In this document: piece after piece, positions 34,915 through 46,974 of the stretch | Position numbering within the stretch: the first letter of the stretch is position 1 | How the letters are laid out: every line of letters starts with the position of its first letter | Assembly: GCF_964340395.1 (NCBI RefSeq) | Contig: NC_135557.1 | Span: forward strand, 21,293,225 to 21,357,224 | Direction of reading: 5' to 3' | From: Glandiceps talaboti | Lineage: Eukaryota > Hemichordata > Enteropneusta > Spengelidae | Length of the DNA stretch: 64,000 nt | Program-made: the position numbers and the translations under genes | The notes under the pieces: generated by a model | What the model saw: the letters and a program-made list of their open reading frames with translations, nothing else | The model's database searches: none | Told to the model about the DNA's origin: nothing

Positions 34915-36162
34915 TTATAAATTTGGTAGTCTATATTGTACATGTAGCTATTAAAATGTGTAGCAATCTCTGTGCCCTGGACTACTGCTAATTTGGTAGT
35001 CTAGATACAATGTTTTAGTAGTCTACATTGTATGTACACTGGACTACTGCTAATTTGGTAGTCTAGATACAATGTTTAGTAGTCTATGTACCCTGGACTA
35101 CTGCTAATTTGGTAGTCTAGATACAATGTTTAGTAGTCTATGTACCCTGGACTACTGCTAATTTGGTAGTTTTGATACAATGTTTGGTAGTCTATGTACC
35201 CTGGACTACTGCTAATTTGGTAGTTTAGATACAATGTTTGGTAGTCTATGTACCCTGGACTACTGCTAATTTGGTAGTTTAGATACAATGTTTAGTAGTC
35301 TATGTACCCTGGACTACTGCTAATTTGGTAGTTTAGATACAATGTTTAGTAGTCTATGTACCCTGGACTACTGCTAATTTGGTAGTCTAGATACAATGTT
35401 TAGTAGTCTATGTACCCTGGACTACTGCTAATTTGGTAGTCTAGATACAATGTTTAGTAGTCTATGTACCCTGGACTACTGCTAATTTGGTAGTTTTGAT
35501 ACAATGTTTGGTAGTCTATGTACCCTGGACTACTGCTAATTTGGTAGTTTAGATACAATGTTTGGTAGTCTATGTACCCTGGACTACTGCTAATTTGGTA
35601 GTTTAGATACAATGTTTGGTAGTCTATGTACCCTGGACTACTGCTAATTTGGTAGTCTAGATACAATGTTTGGTAGTCTATGTACCCTGGACTACTGCTA
35701 ATTTGGTAGTTTAGATACAATGTTTAGTAGTCTATGTGTCCTGGACTACTGCTAATTTGATAGTCTAGATACAATGTTTAGTAGTCTATGTACCCTGGAC
35801 TACTGCTAATTTGGTAGTCTAGATACAATGTTTAGTAGTCTACGTACCCTGGACTACTGCTAATTTGGTAGTTTAGATACAATGTTTAGTAGTCTACATT
35901 TATTGTATGTACCCAGGTAACCCTGGACTACTGCTAATTTGGTAGTTTAGATACAATGTTTAGTTGTCTACATTTATTGTATGTACCCAGGTAACCCTGG
36001 ACTACTGCTAATTTGGTAGTTTAGATACAATGTTTAGTAGTCTACATTTATTGTATGTACCCAGGTAACCCTGGACTACTGCTAATTTGGTAGTTTAGAT
36101 ACAATGTTTAGTTGTCTACATTTATTGTATGTACCCAGGTAACCCTGGACTACTGCTAATTC
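34915..36162. repeat. 54-bp tandem array with 74-bp variant, about 21 copies
   Basis: The main unit is 54 bp (CTGGACTACTGCTAATTTGG, TAGTCTAGATACAATGTTTA, GTAGTCTATGTAC). The last four units carry a 20-bp insertion (TTATTGTATGTACCCAGGTA region), giving a 74-bp period. T/C and A/G variants at fixed positions recur in runs, as expected from block duplication. Because 54 is 18 codons, minus-strand frames stay open (35454-35720); these are not a gene. Confidence 0.97.
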
Positions 36163-37555
36163 TGGGCCCTGAATGAGAGCTATGTTATAATCTTTCTCTG
36201 TCTGTACTGTGATACATAATACAGAGATGGGTTGCAACTAAACTGATGCTACCTACATTGTCTATTTATGTTAAAATATGAAATCTTTTACAGAAAGTAT
36301 CAACTAGGGTGAACAGACAGTATGAATCATACATGACATAACGATGACCCTTAGGTTTGTAGTCAATTACACAATGTGATGTGTTCCAGTCCTCTCTTCA
36401 TTTCCATTATCCCATCTTCACTAAAAAAGACGTTATTTTTTAAAGTGTATATTCACAAATTGTTCAGAAAAAGATGGTCATGCAGGGTCATTGACACATG
36501 GTAGTATTATTACTACAATAACAGGGATATTTAATTGTAAATAACAATTATACAAATTGTTATGCTAATTAATTCAGATATGCAAATTTGCTTACACTAT
36601 GAATAAATTAATGGCACTTATAAATACATTGTGTAGTAGAAATTCATTGCAAAAACAGCAGTTTTACACCATGAAAGGGTTTTTTCAGATAATTTTCACA
36701 CATCGAATTATTGTGTAGAGGGACTGTACTGTTGGAAATATGAATTAAGTTAAATTTTGTAACAGAATACTACAAAAGTAAACTACAGTAATTTATTGTT
36801 TCGGGCTTGACAAAACTAATTATTTTTCATATCAAACCATTCAATTTCATGGTAATAATTTCACTCACCGTGAAATATGACATTAAAATATGTGACGAAT
36901 TCCTTACCATGAAATAACTGACATTAAAATTTGTGACAGATTCCCTACGGATGAACATCTAGGGTTTTATGTTTGAGAACCTGTCAACAGTAATGTAAGA
37001 CTCTTTGTACTGTAACACATTATGCTACACAAAGTAATTAAATGCCATCAATTTTTTAAACTGCTGAGATATTACAGGTAAATATGAATTATGGATACGT
37101 TATGATCACTACTTTATGAAATGTTGGTTTTTTGTTATCTTATGATGTCTATACAGTAGTATTTTGTCTGACGGTATACCCTTTAGTGTTTTCTTTCTGA
37201 AAATAATAAACATATCAATATTTTACATTCTGGCATATCATGGGTAAAGACACTGACAATCTATGGCTATCAGTATCGATATTAATCATACATTTATCTT
37301 CAAAATCAAAATGCATTTATTTGTTTGTTTACTGAAAAAACAGTTGTTGTTATTTGTAAAGCCATTTTTGTCAATAACATGTTAACATACATTTGTCAGT
37401 ATAATTCTCATAGCAAAAAAAATATCCATAAGTGTTTACTCAGGCCTAAGAAAATGTTGGGTTCCGGATACTCGATCCTGACTACTACTGTATTCCGATT
37501 TTACACTACGTTGTCTTCACGCATTACATGTACATAAATGTCTAGGCAATGTCTT
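36163..37555. other. unique AT-rich stretch
   Basis: No gene. A ~45-bp duplication (GACATTAAAATWTGTGAC) lies at about 36880-36950. The frame at 37325-37537 has no domain. Confidence 0.5.
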
Positions 37556-37835
37556 TACTCAAGGCATTAAATGTGGCTCAACCCCATGCTGGGCGAGGCG
37601 CGGAACGGCCAATGTCAGTAGTAATCCATCATAATTGACAGGCTGTCGTCATCGCTCATTAATATTCATTGGTACTGCTGGACTGATATGATACGCAAAT
37701 GTCCAACCGAACTTCACCTCCAGTCTGCTTAAACTAAAATCATGTAGGGACGCGACATCATGTTTATATGAACGCTGTAGGGGGGAGCACAGAATTCTGT
37801 GTGAGAGTAACGACATTCACTAAACGTAATGTGTG
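37556..37835. promoter_or_regulatory. candidate regulatory or promoter-like patch
   Basis: This patch has clearly more CpG than its surroundings (GGGCGAGGCGCGGAACGGCC at 37589-37608, further CpG at 37640-37820). It also has TGACAGGCTGTCG (37637-37649), an inverted pair of MEIS/TGIF-type TGACAG sites, and TTAATATTCATTGG. No TATA box or coding start can be tied to it. Regulatory function is a guess from composition and motifs. Confidence 0.25.
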
Positions 37836-37909
37836 AAGATAACGTGTAAAATTGGACTATGGTTGTCAGGAACTAGACTATATTCTGGGTGGAACTCATA
37901 TCATAAGGC
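37836..37909. other. short unique spacer
   Basis: Nothing recognisable. Confidence 0.5.
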
Positions 37910-38290
37910 CACTATTGTCATGTTTATTAATTTCTATGGTCTTCACGAAATCACTATACAGACCCCACTTAATACAAATGTACATGTACACACATACAAA
38001 TGTACTCTGTCAAGTCCTGGTCAGAACTGTTTGTAATTGAAACATCTTTTAAATTACATACGAATGTCACATATTCATATTTCTCTGAATTCCGTTACGC
38101 TCTACATGTAAGTGCAACTCATCACGTTTATATATTTCAATGATTTTCAAGAGATCACTGGGTAGATCCCACTACATGTGCAAACATACTGTGTTAAGGC
38201 CTGGAAAAGAACCCTGTAATTCACACATCATTAAGTTATGAACAAAACTGATACATATTCATATTTCCTGAGTGAACAGGATATTCAATT
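37910..38290. repeat. two diverged ~208-bp units
   Basis: Shared words in order are TCACTRNRYAGAYCCCACT, a GTCAAG/GTTAAG-plus-CCTGG block, TGTAATT and ACATATTCATATTTC. Confidence 0.65.
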
Positions 38291-38394
38291 TGATTCAATT
38301 AATTGTATTGCGTCCTAGTGTCTTTTCTGTATTGGCATTTGAATTAAGAGACAATTCAAAGCCATCTGTTAATCATTTAATTACTTATACTGAT

Positions 38395-39120
38395 TAAATG
38401 GCAACTTTCCTTCATGGCAACATATCAATACATCACAGGATTTTTTGTCTATTGAAATAATGTACATTACATGTAGGTATCAGCAGCCGGCTATATGTAC
38501 GTGTATACCTATGTACGATGTATATTCACTATCTCTAGTATGTACATGTATGGTCTTTTTTCCAAGTTTCTCAATTCAGCATTTTGTTGTGGATGAAATT
38601 GTAACTTTCCTACATGGCGACATATCAATATAAAGGTACATCACATGATTTCTAGTCAAATACAGTAGGTATCAACAGTCGGCTGTGTACGGCCTGTATA
38701 CATGTGTACAATGATGTTCAATGTATACATATGGTCTTTTTTCCAAGTTTTACAATTCAGCATTCTGTTGGAGATGAAATTGTAACTTTTCCTTCATGGC
38801 AACATATGTGTTGTATCAATACATCACATAACTTTCATATCTATTCAAATAATGCAAAGACAATCAAAAATGGACTGTAGTGTATACTCTACATTGGGAT
38901 ATACATCATACATGTATGGTCTTTGTGCAATGTTTTTCAATTCGCTGTTTTTCTAAAGATCTTGTAACTTTTCCTTCATACCCACATATCACTACATCAT
39001 GATTTGTTGTCTATTCAGATATTATATAGCCTATCACCAGTGGACTGTGTATAATTCATGTATAATAGTTGTATGTACTGATATATTACTACATTTGTAC
39101 ATACATGTACTTGTGTGACT
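38395..39120. repeat. four diverged ~175-200-bp units
   Basis: Each unit has AACTTTYCTTCATGGCAACA, CATATCAATACATCAC, ATGTATGGTCTTTTTTCCAA and TTCAATTCAGCATT in the same order. GGTCTTT falls at about 38552, 38727 and 38918. All copies are eroded. Confidence 0.8.
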
Positions 39121-41092
39121 GCAGGGTACTATTAATGCACCAACATGGTTTGAAAATCCTAAAATTCTACATTGAAATACCATATTTACATGTGAATGTA
39201 TATCTCTCTACTCCATATTGTTATGAACATCATACTATGTATCAGCTGTTGACAGATTCAGTGAATGAGGACAAGGGTTGAATTTATCCAATTTATAACA
39301 ACAACATTAATTGTGTGTTCAGCATAGGGATTACAACATGGATCACACTTGGAATATCTCAAAGCTGTTACCACGGATGGCACATGGGATAGATGTACTA
39401 GACAGCTGTTGTCAACATTTCATAATATCCTATTGCCATGCCCAGTGGGTGACTTCATATCAATTTCACTTTATCGCATTTTTTAATTTTTCGACATAAT
39501 TTGTTTATTTGTTTGGTTTCATAACTGTAATTTAATTCTAATTCAATAGAAACACTTTAAATTGTGTATTTGCATATCATTGCATCAATCTGTGCATAGG
39601 CTTTGCTACATTGTAAGTACATTGTATCTATGGAACATATTATCTAAACAAAGTAGCTACTTTATCACCAAGCTGTCAATCAAACATTACATGCCTTGCT
39701 ACATTGTAACATTTATATAATATATTTGCATAGGGGACAGTCACTGCACATATTTCATTTAGATGATATGATACATTATTTTATGATATTTGCTGCAAGC
39801 TATTTGCGGCTAAACTAATAATGTAACAAATTATACTACAAGGTGACAAGATTTGTCAGAAGCAACAATTTATTGTTTATTTGAGATGGAATTTCTACAT
39901 CATTATTAATGGTTAATGGTGACAATATATTGATGCTACTACTGTGAGCGTATTTATTTTGGAACAAAAAAAGACAATTTTTTACAGTTTTAATTCCACT
40001 TCATTTTACAATTTTTGACTACCTATAGTTTGTGAATAAAAGGTATTTGAAATAAATATGTTATCAATACATTGTACAAGTACCGATACATGCTTATTCA
40101 GAATTTTTCCAGTGAAAGCGTGATTCCATTTTCAAGCACACATGCTGATTCAAATTGCCGCAAACATTGATTTAGCTAAAACAAATTTACTACCAACCTG
40201 TTTGTTGAAACTATACATGTTTGTAACATTTATTTGTATGCTATATTCATACCTGTACTTTGAGTAAAGATATTTATTTCCCAATACAAGTATTATCTCT
40301 TTTCAGTCACAGAAAATACTCATAACTAGAAGGGTTTTGTCACTATACTCATCTGTCGACTCGTAGTAACAAACCCTTAGGTCAAAAATATTTTCTGGCT
40401 GAATGAAAAATTTTTTTCGGAATAATATAATTTTAGTCGAACATAATTTATGAAAATTTGGGAAAAAATGTTACTGATTTGGAATATTTTGATCAACTCA
40501 TACTTTGAGTACCACAAATTGAACCAATGACGTAGACACAAGTTGTCATGACATTGTACAGCCAGAGGATAAACCACATATATTTTGTTTGAATTGGTTC
40601 AACCTGAATTGTGTGTGCCATAATTTGCACACAGTACCAGTCCAAATGTCATTACTTCAGACTTATAGAAATATGATCACATCTGAATGAACGCCAGGAG
40701 CGCGTAATAAACAAAATAGGAACCCTGACAGACATGTTGTTTGCACATAAAAAATAGATTGTCGTCGTCACTCCAGAAATTGAATTGAGTGGAATTCCCA
40801 TATTTTATTAATTTAGTGTATGAATTGAGTTTGTTGTCACATCATAAGACATTACTTCGATTAATTTAGCGATTTCATTGTATATTTCATAAATTATACA
40901 TTTCTGGACATCGCCATGAAATACGTGAATACATAAATCTCAATACATTCGTGTATATGTACTTTGTGTTTTAGTATGAACTGAGTGTTTTATGAATATG
41001 CAGTTATAAATACATATCATTACTTTTACAATTGCATACCTGTCAGTGATGAACAACAGAATTTAATGTTTCATACATGTCACAGGGATGGT
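39121..41092. other. unique AT-rich stretch with one hairpin
   Basis: No gene. An imperfect hairpin, AAGGGTTTTGTCACTA (40330-40345) against TAGTAACAAACCCTTA (40364-40379), has about a 20-base loop. Confidence 0.5.
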
Positions 41093-41264
41093 CAATCTGA
41101 TTAAAATCTAATGTGGTGAAAGTGGCTAGTCTTATTATGTCGCTTGTTTGTGGGAAGGTAGCGATCACCCGGAACAAAACAAATGACACAAAACGATAGA
41201 AATAGAGGTAAATAAAGACATCGACAGGAAGCCACTTTCAGAACATCAGATTTTAATCAGATTG
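41093..41264. mobile_element. MITE, CAATCTGATTAAAATC family, copy 1 (172 bp)
   Basis: Inverted terminal arms 41093-41127 and 41230-41264 match at 32 of 35 positions and end in CAATCTGATTAAAATC. The ~100-bp interior has no open frame. Flanks AGGGATGGT and AGGGGAGGG are at best a degraded 9-bp duplication. The same termini bound the element at 45528-45712, so this is a family of non-autonomous DNA transposons. Confidence 0.85.
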
Positions 41265-41767
41265 AGGGGAGGGTCTGTAAAGGACCTGTTACAGTCACGT
41301 CCTGCAATCTCCCTGAGGATTTCTACATTTTGTGTAGCTGTGTACTGGTACTTTGTGTGAATTTCTAGCTGTGTACAATGTACGTTCATTAACTACAAGT
41401 AAATTCAACTTTTTTTTCTTTTTAAACTTCTCTTCAGAATTAAACACCGAACTTTATTTTTACCAGAATTTTTCTCTTCAGTTGCAACACCATAGCAAAT
41501 AGTAATTTCACTGGATTTCCTTATTCTAACACCAGGGTTATGAAACCATAGTAATTACTCTGTAGTAATATAAATGAACCCTTTCTATCAAATCCTTACA
41601 AGTTGTCGGTAAAAACCTAATTTGTTCACACACCTCTATGTATAGAGTATGTACTACCAATATGATCCTAAGTAATAAAACCATACAAATTTCCAGACAC
41701 TGACTGCCCGCTACATCATTACTTGAAAGCTTTCACTGTCATTGTCTGGACTTCAAACCTAGATATT
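41265..41767. other. no identifiable feature
   Basis: Unique AT-rich sequence. Confidence 0.5.
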
Positions 41768-41968
41768 TGCTATACTAGAAGATTTTGCAATTTTGTAGTC
41801 ATCAGCTAGTTCTCAAAGACTAATTTTTACTAATTACCAAACTGGTGCATTGTTTTCATGTACATGTACATGTACAAGAAGGCATTTTAATCACTAATTA
41901 TTTTTGCATTTTTAGTTCTAGAAAAATGAGCAAAAAATAAGTTTTCAACAAAAATTTCCAGGTTTACA
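41768..41968 (+). mobile_element. dispersed ~190-bp element, copy 1
   Basis: The copies at 41768, 52990 and (inverted) 55029 share in order: GCTAYACTAGAARATTTTGC, GTCWTCAGCTAGTT, ACTAATTACCARACTGGT, TGTTCATGTACAAGAAGGCA, and AAAATTTCCAGGTTTA. This copy is split by extra CATGTACATGTA units. No open frame or terminal inverted repeat was seen, so the class is unknown. Confidence 0.8.
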
Positions 41969-42642
41969 TATAGCATGCCATCCACACATAAATTTAAACC
42001 ACTCATTTGCATAATATGCAAATAGCCATTTTGTTGTTACATATTATTTAAATTCAAATCTCTCATTCAAACTAGATTTATAATCAATAATTTCAAACTG
42101 GAAATCAGAGTACAGTTTGATAAACTGTTGCAATAAATTGATACAATGATGCAAATACAAATGTACAGTGTCTGTTGCACAAGATGAACAGGCTATACCA
42201 TTAATTATAGGGTATGGCAGCATTCCTTTGATGTACATGTCATGAGTGCTGCATTTTCTATCTACTATTTGATATAATCAAACTCTGTCTTTATTGAAAT
42301 ACATAAACCTACTTAATGGGTTTGTTTGTGTGCAGGTAGTTATTGGTTACTATGACGATCAAAGTTAATATTGTGATCATAAAAATGAACTACTTAAAGA
42401 AAACACGCAATGGGCTCCAGTTTTTCATCATGTTGAGTTGGCTGTTGGAAGTAGGTATAGATACATTGAGTACAGGTTGGTTTGAATACAATAACGTCAT
42501 ACAATAGATCTCTCTATATTACTTGCTGTGATAAAACATTACTTTCTACAATATCAACAAATTGAATTCTCATGACTACAGTTGAAGTCAGTACCTTTGT
42601 ACAAACATGCCTGGGGATTTGGCTACATTTTGTATCTGGCTA
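41969..42642. other. no identifiable feature
   Basis: Unique AT-rich sequence; minus-strand frame 42044-42238 has no domain. Confidence 0.5.
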
Positions 42643-43192
42643 CATTGTCGTTTGCTCGAATTTTTTGACACTGTCGTTTGCACAAATATTTTGACGCTGT
42701 CATTGCACAGATATTTTGACAGTCATTTGCAGAAATATTTTGACACAACATTTGCTTGAATATTTTGGCACTGTCATTTGCTTGAATATTTTGGCACTGA
42801 CGTTTGCTTGAATATTTTGACACTGTAGTTTGCTTGAATATTTTGACACTGTCGTTTGCTTGAATATTTTGGCACTGACGTTTGCGTGAATATTTTGGCA
42901 CTGTAGTTTGCTTGAATATTTCCGCACTGTCAATTGCTTGAATATTTTGGCACTGTCGTTTGCTTGAATATTTTGGCACTGTTGATTGCTTTAGAATATT
43001 TTGGCACTGTCCTTTGCTTGAATATTTTGACACTGTCGATTGCTTTAGAATATTTTGACACTGTAGTTTGCTTGAATATTTCCGCACTGTTGATTGCTTG
43101 AAGATTTTGAAACTGTCATTTATCCGATTATTTTGACACTGTCATTTACTTGAAAAGTTTGACACAATTGTTTGCCTAAATATTTGACAAAA
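42643..43192. repeat. 26-bp minisatellite, about 21 copies
   Basis: The unit contains GTTTGCTTGAATATTTTGGC and ACTGTC, with TTTAGAA-type 27/28-bp variants. The minus strand is open in more than one frame because the unit has no stop codon in that direction, giving SSKRQCQNIQAN-type proteins that are not taken as genes. Confidence 0.97.
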
Positions 43193-43395
43193 ACAGTATT
43201 TGGCCAGCTAGCCAAGTATATGGGACATTAAACGGCCAGCTTGAATTAGGATTAAAACTCTGAGTGAGAAACACAGTGGTCCGGCAGAGTTATAGAACAA
43301 AACATGATCCAATATAATTCTTATGGCTCTAATAATAAAACTAATGCCATAACCTGGGATTGAAACCTTGGCCTTTAAGCTATAAATATACAAAG
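43193..43395 (-). mobile_element. dispersed-repeat fragment related to the 59-bp array and to 9.6-10.0 kb
   Basis: The part 43350-43380 reads AACCTGGGATTGAAAC then TTGGCCTTTAAG. This is the reverse complement of the hairpin core of the 59-bp array (5591-6822) with a few changes, and it also resembles 9940-9967. The rest shows weak similarity to 9690-9830 (TGGCAGAG, ATCCAATAT, GGCTC). It suggests the array monomer was captured from a dispersed element. Confidence 0.5.
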
Positions 43396-43800
43396 TGTCC
43401 CATTGTCATTTATAGTGCACACAATCTTTGTTTTATTCAATTTTAAACACTATTTTCCAGTATCGCATCTCTACATTAATAATAATGGGTTTGCTTCCTG
43501 AATATCATGTTAACAATTTCTATGAAGCAATTCTAAACTACCATGCGATGTAATTACTACATGACAATAAAATAACACTTAACAATCTAAATTTAAAAGT
43601 ACGGTTACAATAATTGTTTATAGTCACTTAAAATGTTTTAAATTACGAGGACAAACTCTATAGTTGGACTGGATGTATCTATTCAATGATATTCTATACC
43701 ATCTACACACATACCAGTAACTTAATAGCCATTACCATAATTGATGTAATTAGTATCTCCACCTATTTCATTATGTGCTGGTATCCTTCATACACCATTT
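43396..43800. other. no identifiable feature
   Basis: Unique AT-rich sequence. Confidence 0.5.
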
Positions 43801-44480
43801 ATGTTATTTCAGTGACAGTTGTATATTTGCTACACTGTCATTTCATTGACAGTGGTATATTTGCTACACTGTGTATGTTATTTCACTAACAGTGGTATAT
43901 TTGCTACACTGTCATTTCATTGACTGGTATATTTGCTACACTGTTATTTCATTGACAGTGGTATATTTGCTACACTATCATTTCATTAACAGTGGTATAT
44001 TTGCTACACTGTCATTTCATTGACAGTGGTATATTTGCTACATTGTCATTTCATTAACAGTGGTATATTTGCTACACTGTCATTTCATTAACAGTGGTAT
44101 ATTTGCTACACTGTCATTTCATTAACAGTGGTCTATTTGCTACACTGTCATTTCATTAACAGTGGTATATTTGCTACACTGTCATTTCATTAACAGTGGT
44201 CTATTTGCTACACTGTCATTTCATTAACAGTGGTATATTTGCTACACTGTCATTTCACTAACAGTGGTATATTTGCTACAGTGTAACAACAGTAGTATAT
44301 TTGCTATACTGTATATGTTATGTTATCAAAAGTGGTATATTTGTATATTTGCTACATTGTAAATTGTTATTTCACTGACAGTGACATATTTGCTACAATG
44401 TACGTTTCACAAATGGTGTATTTGCTACACAGTATATGTCATTTCACTATTAAACAGTGGTATATTTGTTACACTGTAGG
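43801..44480. repeat. 34-bp minisatellite, about 18 copies
   Basis: The unit contains TGTCATTTCATTAACAGTGG and TATATTTGCTACAC. Copies from 43830 to 44290 are close to identical; both ends are eroded. Confidence 0.97.
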
Positions 44481-45527
44481 TGTCAGTGGAATCTTTGCAA
44501 CTGTGTATATACATGTATGTGTATCATTTCATAGTTGCAATCCAATTTGTTACAGTGTATGACACTGATTAGCAATTACCACCAAATTTACAACAAACTT
44601 CTATTTCCAAGAGTACACCATGGTAGAAGAGTAAACTGAATATTTTTAGGACAATTACGAATGACTTAACAATGTATTTTTTAACATTCAGACCACAGAT
44701 CTTGGCGTTCCAAGATCTATTTGAAGATAAAGTAATACGAAATATAAATGTAGTCAGTGACTGTCTCAATACAAAGTACACTTATCACATTAACACACCC
44801 ACAGTACATTATAACATTCATCACAAATCTTAAATTGGTCTAAGTTCATGGTTCAATTTCCCTCCTGATTTTTTCACATGATATTTTACATGTAAAGTAC
44901 AGGGGTGGCAACTTTTGTGTTGGATCGTTGGGTGGGAGTTAGGGTCAGTGTCCTTTAATACTAAAGGTGGAGTTTTCGACAAATAAAAAACTAAAATAAT
45001 GGCCCCTGTTGACTGTTACATGTATGATATCATTTTGACATTATCTGAAGAGCTTTAGAATGTTACTTTGATTGTATCAAGAGGCTACTCACAAATAACA
45101 AGAGGGTTGCCTATCCATTACTTAAATGGTTTTACGATATGTACAGATTTACAATATACAACCAGGGTATAATAATATCAACACCATAAATTCATTTCCC
45201 AGTCATAATTTCAGAAATGACAAACTTCAACCTTGAAAATTGATATTTTCTACGTTTTGTTAGAGTTGCAAGTGACAGTATAGGAATGGATTTACACTGT
45301 GCATCAATCCGTAGTACTGGGTATACAGGTATATTTGTACATTTTGTACTTTTCATGTGACCTTTAACCTATGCACGCTGCAATCAGTATTGACAGCGAC
45401 GCAGCTATTTTGAAAGTGGCAGGTAAAATTAGAAAAAAGAAGGCAGTAATACCTACATGTACATTGTACATGAGGGAACCTGTGAATCTTACCAATAATA
45501 AAATTAGATATATATTAAATGTTTCTA
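44481..45527. other. unique stretch with DR1-like motif
   Basis: No gene. TGACCT-T-TAACCT at 45358-45370 reads AGGTTA-A-AGGTCA on the minus strand. The minus-strand frame 44569-44781 has no domain. Confidence 0.45.
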
Positions 45528-45712
45528 CAATCTGATAAAAATCCGATGTCGATGTCGGCTAATCATTCATTGTCATTTTACCTCGGTATTTTTGCTTCAA
45601 TTGACCTTCGTGATACATTCTTACGTTTTCATCTTGATGGCCGCCTCCTCTAGCCGAGGTAAAATAACAATGAACGATTAGCTGACATCTACACCGGATT
45701 TTAATCAGATTG
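45528..45712. mobile_element. MITE, CAATCTGATTAAAATC family, copy 2 (185 bp)
   Basis: Arms 45528-45586 and 45654-45712 are inverted repeats matching at 53 of 59 positions, separated by 67 bp. Both arms end in CAATCTGATWAAAATCCGRT, as in copy 1. The flanks ATGTTTCTA (45519-45527) and ATGCTTCTA (45713-45721) match at 8 of 9 positions and look like a 9-bp target-site duplication. This length fits Mutator-like elements among others; the superfamily is not settled. No open frame. Confidence 0.9.
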
Positions 45713-45739
45713 ATGCTTCTACATCCCGGTTCCGTGATT

Positions 45740-46105
45740 ACAAACTGTAATGTTCATACACATGTCCATGTACGTCAATAGTACAAGTACATGTAGACAT
45801 TCATCTTCAAGTTCGTCTTTTCAGTCTGACAGATTTCAGACGTAAATGGATACAAAAATGTCTTGCATACAGTAGTGGTTGAAAGAAGCATAATTTGCAT
45901 AATTGCTTGTTTTTTTCTAACTACCGGCCCGTTTCTGCAAATGTACATCCCTGATTAGTGTTCATACATGTACATGAACGTTAATAGTACAAATACAATT
46001 AATATCATTACTAGTACATTCATCTTCAAGTTTGTCATTTCAGTCGGACAGATTTCAGTCATAAACGGATACAAAAATGTCTTGAATCTTCCACAATTTG
46101 GACTT
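45740..46105. repeat. two-copy duplication, ~219-bp offset
   Basis: TTCATACACATGTCCATG to GATACAAAAATGTCTTG (45752-45865) recurs at about 45960-46085. Both contain ATTCATCTTCAAGTT and GACAGATTTCAG. Confidence 0.8.
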
Positions 46106-46126
46106 CTAAAACTGATACTTCTTATG

Positions 46127-46285
46127 ACAGTAAAATATATCTACATTGGAAAGGTAAATTAGAAACGAAAGCGATATTTCAACCCATCTACTACAGACCC
46201 TGATCAAGCAAATGTACATGGTAGACTAATCAAAATGCCACATTTGATTTTAACTTACCATTCCAAAGTTACTATATTTTACTGT
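46127..46285. mobile_element. foldback element, ~159 bp
   Basis: Left arm 46127-46164 (ACAGTAAAATATA, TTGGAAAGGTAA) is an inverted copy of right arm 46248-46285 with about 7 mismatches in 38. Interior ~80 bp without open frame. The termini differ from the CAATCTG family, so it is a separate family or a local inversion. Confidence 0.6.
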
Positions 46286-46974
46286 ACTATTGATTCTTGG
46301 AACATTCTTTTTGTGTTTTTCGTCTATACCTGTCTGCGTTTTTACGTTTTTGTATTTTAGCAGTTGTCAGTTTACTTTTTATCATGTTTAATGTCTATAG
46401 TGTATTTTTTTTTATTAATAATAACAACATTCTCAATATTTCCTACATTTTATTAGATTTGCAATAGAATTTGTAAAATCCACAATTGATTATACAAATT
46501 ATATCAATGTTATGGGGTCAAATTCCCATCCCTATGATGGTGAACACTAAACCTAACCCCCTAGCTTGTATATAAATGTGTAAAATTTTGAAGTCCATCC
46601 ACTGTTGTACACTGTGACTATCACCATAAATCAGTCCATGGTTTATGACGATGACATTCACACTGTATTCAGCTCTAACAATAAACGTGCAACTACCCAG
46701 GTTGTCGTGGTAATGACGGACACACATACTGTGTTCACGGACAACTTATTATCAAATGAGATAATAAATAACAATTTGGTGTTCAATTGTAGCTTCAATA
46801 AGTTGGCACTAAAAGGCTATCATTAATATCTAGTCATAATGAAAGGCTGTCATAATGGTGAACAATTACTTTCATTTCACTGATTTTACTCATCTACTGA
46901 CATACATGTATATTGTAGGGCATGACTCAAAGACTGGTAGTCAAATAAATATATTTATACTAGACAATATCCCC
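46286..46974. other. no identifiable feature
   Basis: Unique AT-rich sequence with overlapping short frames on both strands and no domain. Confidence 0.5.

Noticed and set aside
34596-34991. 131-codon plus-strand frame
   Set aside because: No domain, and it ends inside the 54-bp array; chance frame.
35454-35720. 88-codon minus-strand frame
   Set aside because: The 54-bp unit is a multiple of three without a stop in that frame, so openness is automatic.
40330-40379. Imperfect 16-bp hairpin as a microRNA precursor
   Set aside because: Stem too short and isolated; no conservation or expression evidence.
42623-43087. 154-codon minus-strand frame of QCQNIQAN-type repeats
   Set aside because: Translation of the 26-bp minisatellite, open in more than one frame at once; no unique sequence or start context supporting a repeat protein.
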